DNA from: Streptomyces broussonetiae
GTDB taxonomy: Bacteria > Actinomycetota > Actinomycetes > Streptomycetales > Streptomycetaceae
DNA length: 64,000 bases
Direction: 5' to 3'
Assembly: GCF_009796285.1 (NCBI RefSeq)
Contig: NZ_CP047020.1
Location: 7,130,001-7,194,000 of the forward strand
Both the position numbers and the translations under genes were made by a program. Of this stretch, positions 62,674 to 64,000 are shown piece after piece (the first letter of the stretch is position 1; each line of letters begins with the position of its first letter). The notes beneath the pieces are model-generated. The model was not told the origin of the DNA, did not search any database, and saw only the letters and a list, made by a program, of their open reading frames with translations.

Positions 62674-63306
62674 TCAGCCGAGGGTAACCGGGCCGTTCGG
62701 GGTGTCCACGGTGCACTTGAGCGCCACCGGGCCCTCGGCCAGGGCCAGCTCCGTGCCCAGGGCCGCCAGCGGCCCGCGCACCTCCTTCGGGTCGGGCACC
62801 GTGGCCGTCACCTCCAGCAGGGGGGTGACGGGCAGGCCGGAGACGGCCGGGTGGCGGGAGTCGCCCCAGTCGATCAGGAACGGCACCAGACCGGAGGGGT
62901 GCGCGCAGTCGCCGTCGGTCAGCCGCCAGCGCAGTACGGTGCCGTCGGGGGTGCGGCGGCTCATCGGGCGCACGGGCCCGGGGTCGTAGCCCCGCGCGCG
63001 GGCCGTCATGATCGCCGAGTCCAGGTCGGGCGGGCTGATCGCCCAGGTCAGGATGCGCGGCCCGGTCAGCTGGTCGACGCCGAACGGCCGCGGTCCGGCG
63101 GGCTCCGGCTGCTCCGGGTCGGGCCCGAGGATCTCCAGATAGCTTCGGCCGCCCAGCCCCACCAGGTGGTTGCGGGTGCCGAGCCCCAGATGGACACCGC
63201 CGGGCGCGGGGGCCACCCCGGTGCGCCGGGTGAAGTCGCCGACGGTCGCGGCGAGATCGGGCGTGGCGAGGACGAGATGGTCCAGGAGCGGGGGAACGGC
63301 GTTCAT
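62674..63306 (-). CDS. VOC-family protein, glyoxalase-like domain
   Basis: A 210-residue protein with a Glyoxalase_3-type module: PLLDHLVLATPDLAATV, RTGVAPAPGGVHLGLGTRNH and SYLEILGPDPEQP. The second half is a degenerate repeat of the fold. It differs from the neighbouring single-module VOC gene and lies 92 bp upstream of it on the same strand, so they may be co-transcribed. Its enzymatic role is unknown. Confidence 0.82.
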   Translation of the reverse strand: MNAVPPLLDHLVLATPDLAATVGDFTRRTGVAPAPGGVHLGLGTRNHLVGLGGRSYLEILGPDPEQPEPAGPRPFGVDQLTGPRILTWAISPPDLDSAIMTARARGYDPGPVRPMSRRTPDGTVLRWRLTDGDCAHPSGLVPFLIDWGDSRHPAVSGLPVTPLLEVTATVPDPKEVRGPLAALGTELALAEGPVALKCTVDTPNGPVTLG

Positions 63307-63531
63307 GCCCGGCGAGGCTACGGTGACCGGACCCGCGCTTCAAGCGAGTGGAGCCGGACTCGAGCCGCTCAGGAACGTTTCTGCGGTGAACCGGCTCCAC
63401 CATTGGGGTGAGTAAAGCTCGCGTACATGGATCGTCATGTGAGTTTCTATAGATGCTCTTGTTTTGGCAAAGGGCGTCAGGCGCGGTAGCCCATTCGCTC
63501 CGTGTCACCCACCCACAGGAGGAGCCGGACC
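63307..63531. other. Intergenic region with AT-rich patch
   Basis: The patch GAGTTTCTATAGATGCTC around 63440 is unusually AT-rich; TATAGA is a promoter-like -10. It lies about 85 bp before the isocitrate lyase/PEP mutase family gene. Confidence 0.35.
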
Positions 63532-64000
63532 TTGATTCACGGTAATCAGCTGCGCGAGCGCATCGCCGGGCCCGGGACCACACCGCTGATCGGCGTGTAC
63601 GACATGTATTCGGCGTCGATCGCGGCCAAGCACTACGACGGCATGTTCGTCTCGGGCTTCGGATTCGCGGCGTCGTACTACGGACTGCCCGACATCGGTT
63701 TCATCGCCTGGCCCGACATGGTGGCCTTCGTCCAGCGGCTGCGGGGCGCCTTCCCGCACCACCATCTGCTCGTCGACATCGACGACGGGTACGTCGACCC
63801 CGAGGTCGCCTGTCATGTCGTCGAGGGGCTGGAGCGCATCGGTGCCTCCGGTGTGATCCTGGAGGACCAGAAGCGGCCCCGCCGCTGCGGCCATGCCGAC
63901 GGCAAGCAGGTGCTGCCGCTGGAGGAGTACCTGGAGAAGCTCAACAAGGTCCTCGAGGCCCGCGAGAACCTGGTCGTGGTGGCCCGTACGGACGCCACCG
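63532..64000 (+). CDS. Isocitrate lyase/PEP mutase family protein, 3' end beyond window
   Basis: The frame is open from TTG 63532 to the window end (156 codons), behind a strong GGAGGAG ribosome-binding site. The sequence follows the PEP mutase/2-methylisocitrate lyase fold: TPLIGVYDMYSASIAAK, MFVSGFGFAASYYGLPDIG, LLVDIDDGYVDPEVA with the metal-binding Asp pair, and GVILEDQKRPRRCGH with the catalytic-loop cysteine-like segment (K-R-P/R-R-C-G-H). It cleaves or rearranges a carbon-carbon or carbon-phosphorus bond in family members. The active substrate cannot be told; methylcitrate lyase and carboxyphosphonate mutase relatives both fit. Confidence 0.8.
   Translation, partial: MIHGNQLRERIAGPGTTPLIGVYDMYSASIAAKHYDGMFVSGFGFAASYYGLPDIGFIAWPDMVAFVQRLRGAFPHHHLLVDIDDGYVDPEVACHVVEGLERIGASGVILEDQKRPRRCGHADGKQVLPLEEYLEKLNKVLEARENLVVVARTDAT

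Overview
The window is a 64 kb stretch of very GC-rich DNA, almost certainly from a Streptomyces chromosome. This rests on family-level recognition: a two-domain geosmin synthase, a CprB-type gamma-butyrolactone-receptor homologue, a Streptomyces subtilisin inhibitor-like protein, a SAV2148-type HEPN protein, DUF6230/DUF6114 proteins, many GTG/TTG starts and several leaderless promoters. No tRNA, rRNA, CRISPR array, prophage or replication origin was seen.

Layout. 1-3.1 kb: the 3' part of an OpuC-like quaternary-amine (betaine/choline) ABC importer: ATPase with CBS-like tail, two permeases and a lipoprotein. 3.2-6.9 kb: TerB-like protein, ArsR regulator, the DUF6230/DUF6114 pair and a secreted protein ending in a 25-bp perfect hairpin. 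7.1-10 kb: two adjacent IS110-family insertion sequences in the same orientation, each with a non-coding upstream end that could encode a bridge RNA. 10.3-16.9 kb: cprB with a candidate autoregulatory element, an ARMT1/DUF89 protein, a cytochrome P450 coupled to an alpha/beta hydrolase, and geosmin synthase. 17-22.6 kb: phenoxazinone-synthase-type multicopper oxidase, a broken CTP-synthase-like amidotransferase, a PDZ protein, an M24 peptidase and a kinase-like phosphotransferase.

22.8-34.4 kb: treZ, treY and glgX (glycogen to trehalose), all on the minus strand but interrupted by FHA, SSI and M14 carboxypeptidase genes, a two-gene deletion scar (dihydrolipoamide dehydrogenase and LysR, both missing their 5' ends) and an MFS transporter. 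34.8-38.4 kb: SAV2148 HEPN protein, DEDDh exonuclease, phosphotransferase and a frameshifted, truncated sugar-ABC permease. 38.4-42.1 kb: a macrolide-type glycosyltransferase and an MMPL exporter, convergent, with nearly the same palindrome in front of each; together they look like a small detoxification regulon. 42.4-45 kb: DUF1697, 2-dehydropantoate 2-reductase and a small orphan protein after a 640-bp non-coding gap.

45-54.5 kb: a complete assimilatory sulfur operon on the minus strand, in transcription order: leader peptide, sulfite reductase, small zinc-ribbon protein, cysH, cysC, cysD, cysN, sulfonate-type ABC importer (lipoprotein, ATPase, permease) and sirohydrochlorin chelatase. Nearly all cys junctions are 4-nt start/stop overlaps. 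The operon appears to begin with a leaderless 27-codon leader peptide and a CTGGAC-N3-GTCCAG palindrome, which suggests sulfur-dependent control. 54.6-64 kb: acetyltransferase, secreted hypothetical, GAF regulator, AidB-like acyl-CoA dehydrogenase, YihY/BrkB membrane protein, AraC-type regulator, two VOC proteins and the 5' part of an isocitrate lyase/PEP mutase family gene running off the window.

All calls come from reading the sequence and from memory of families; no database search was run.
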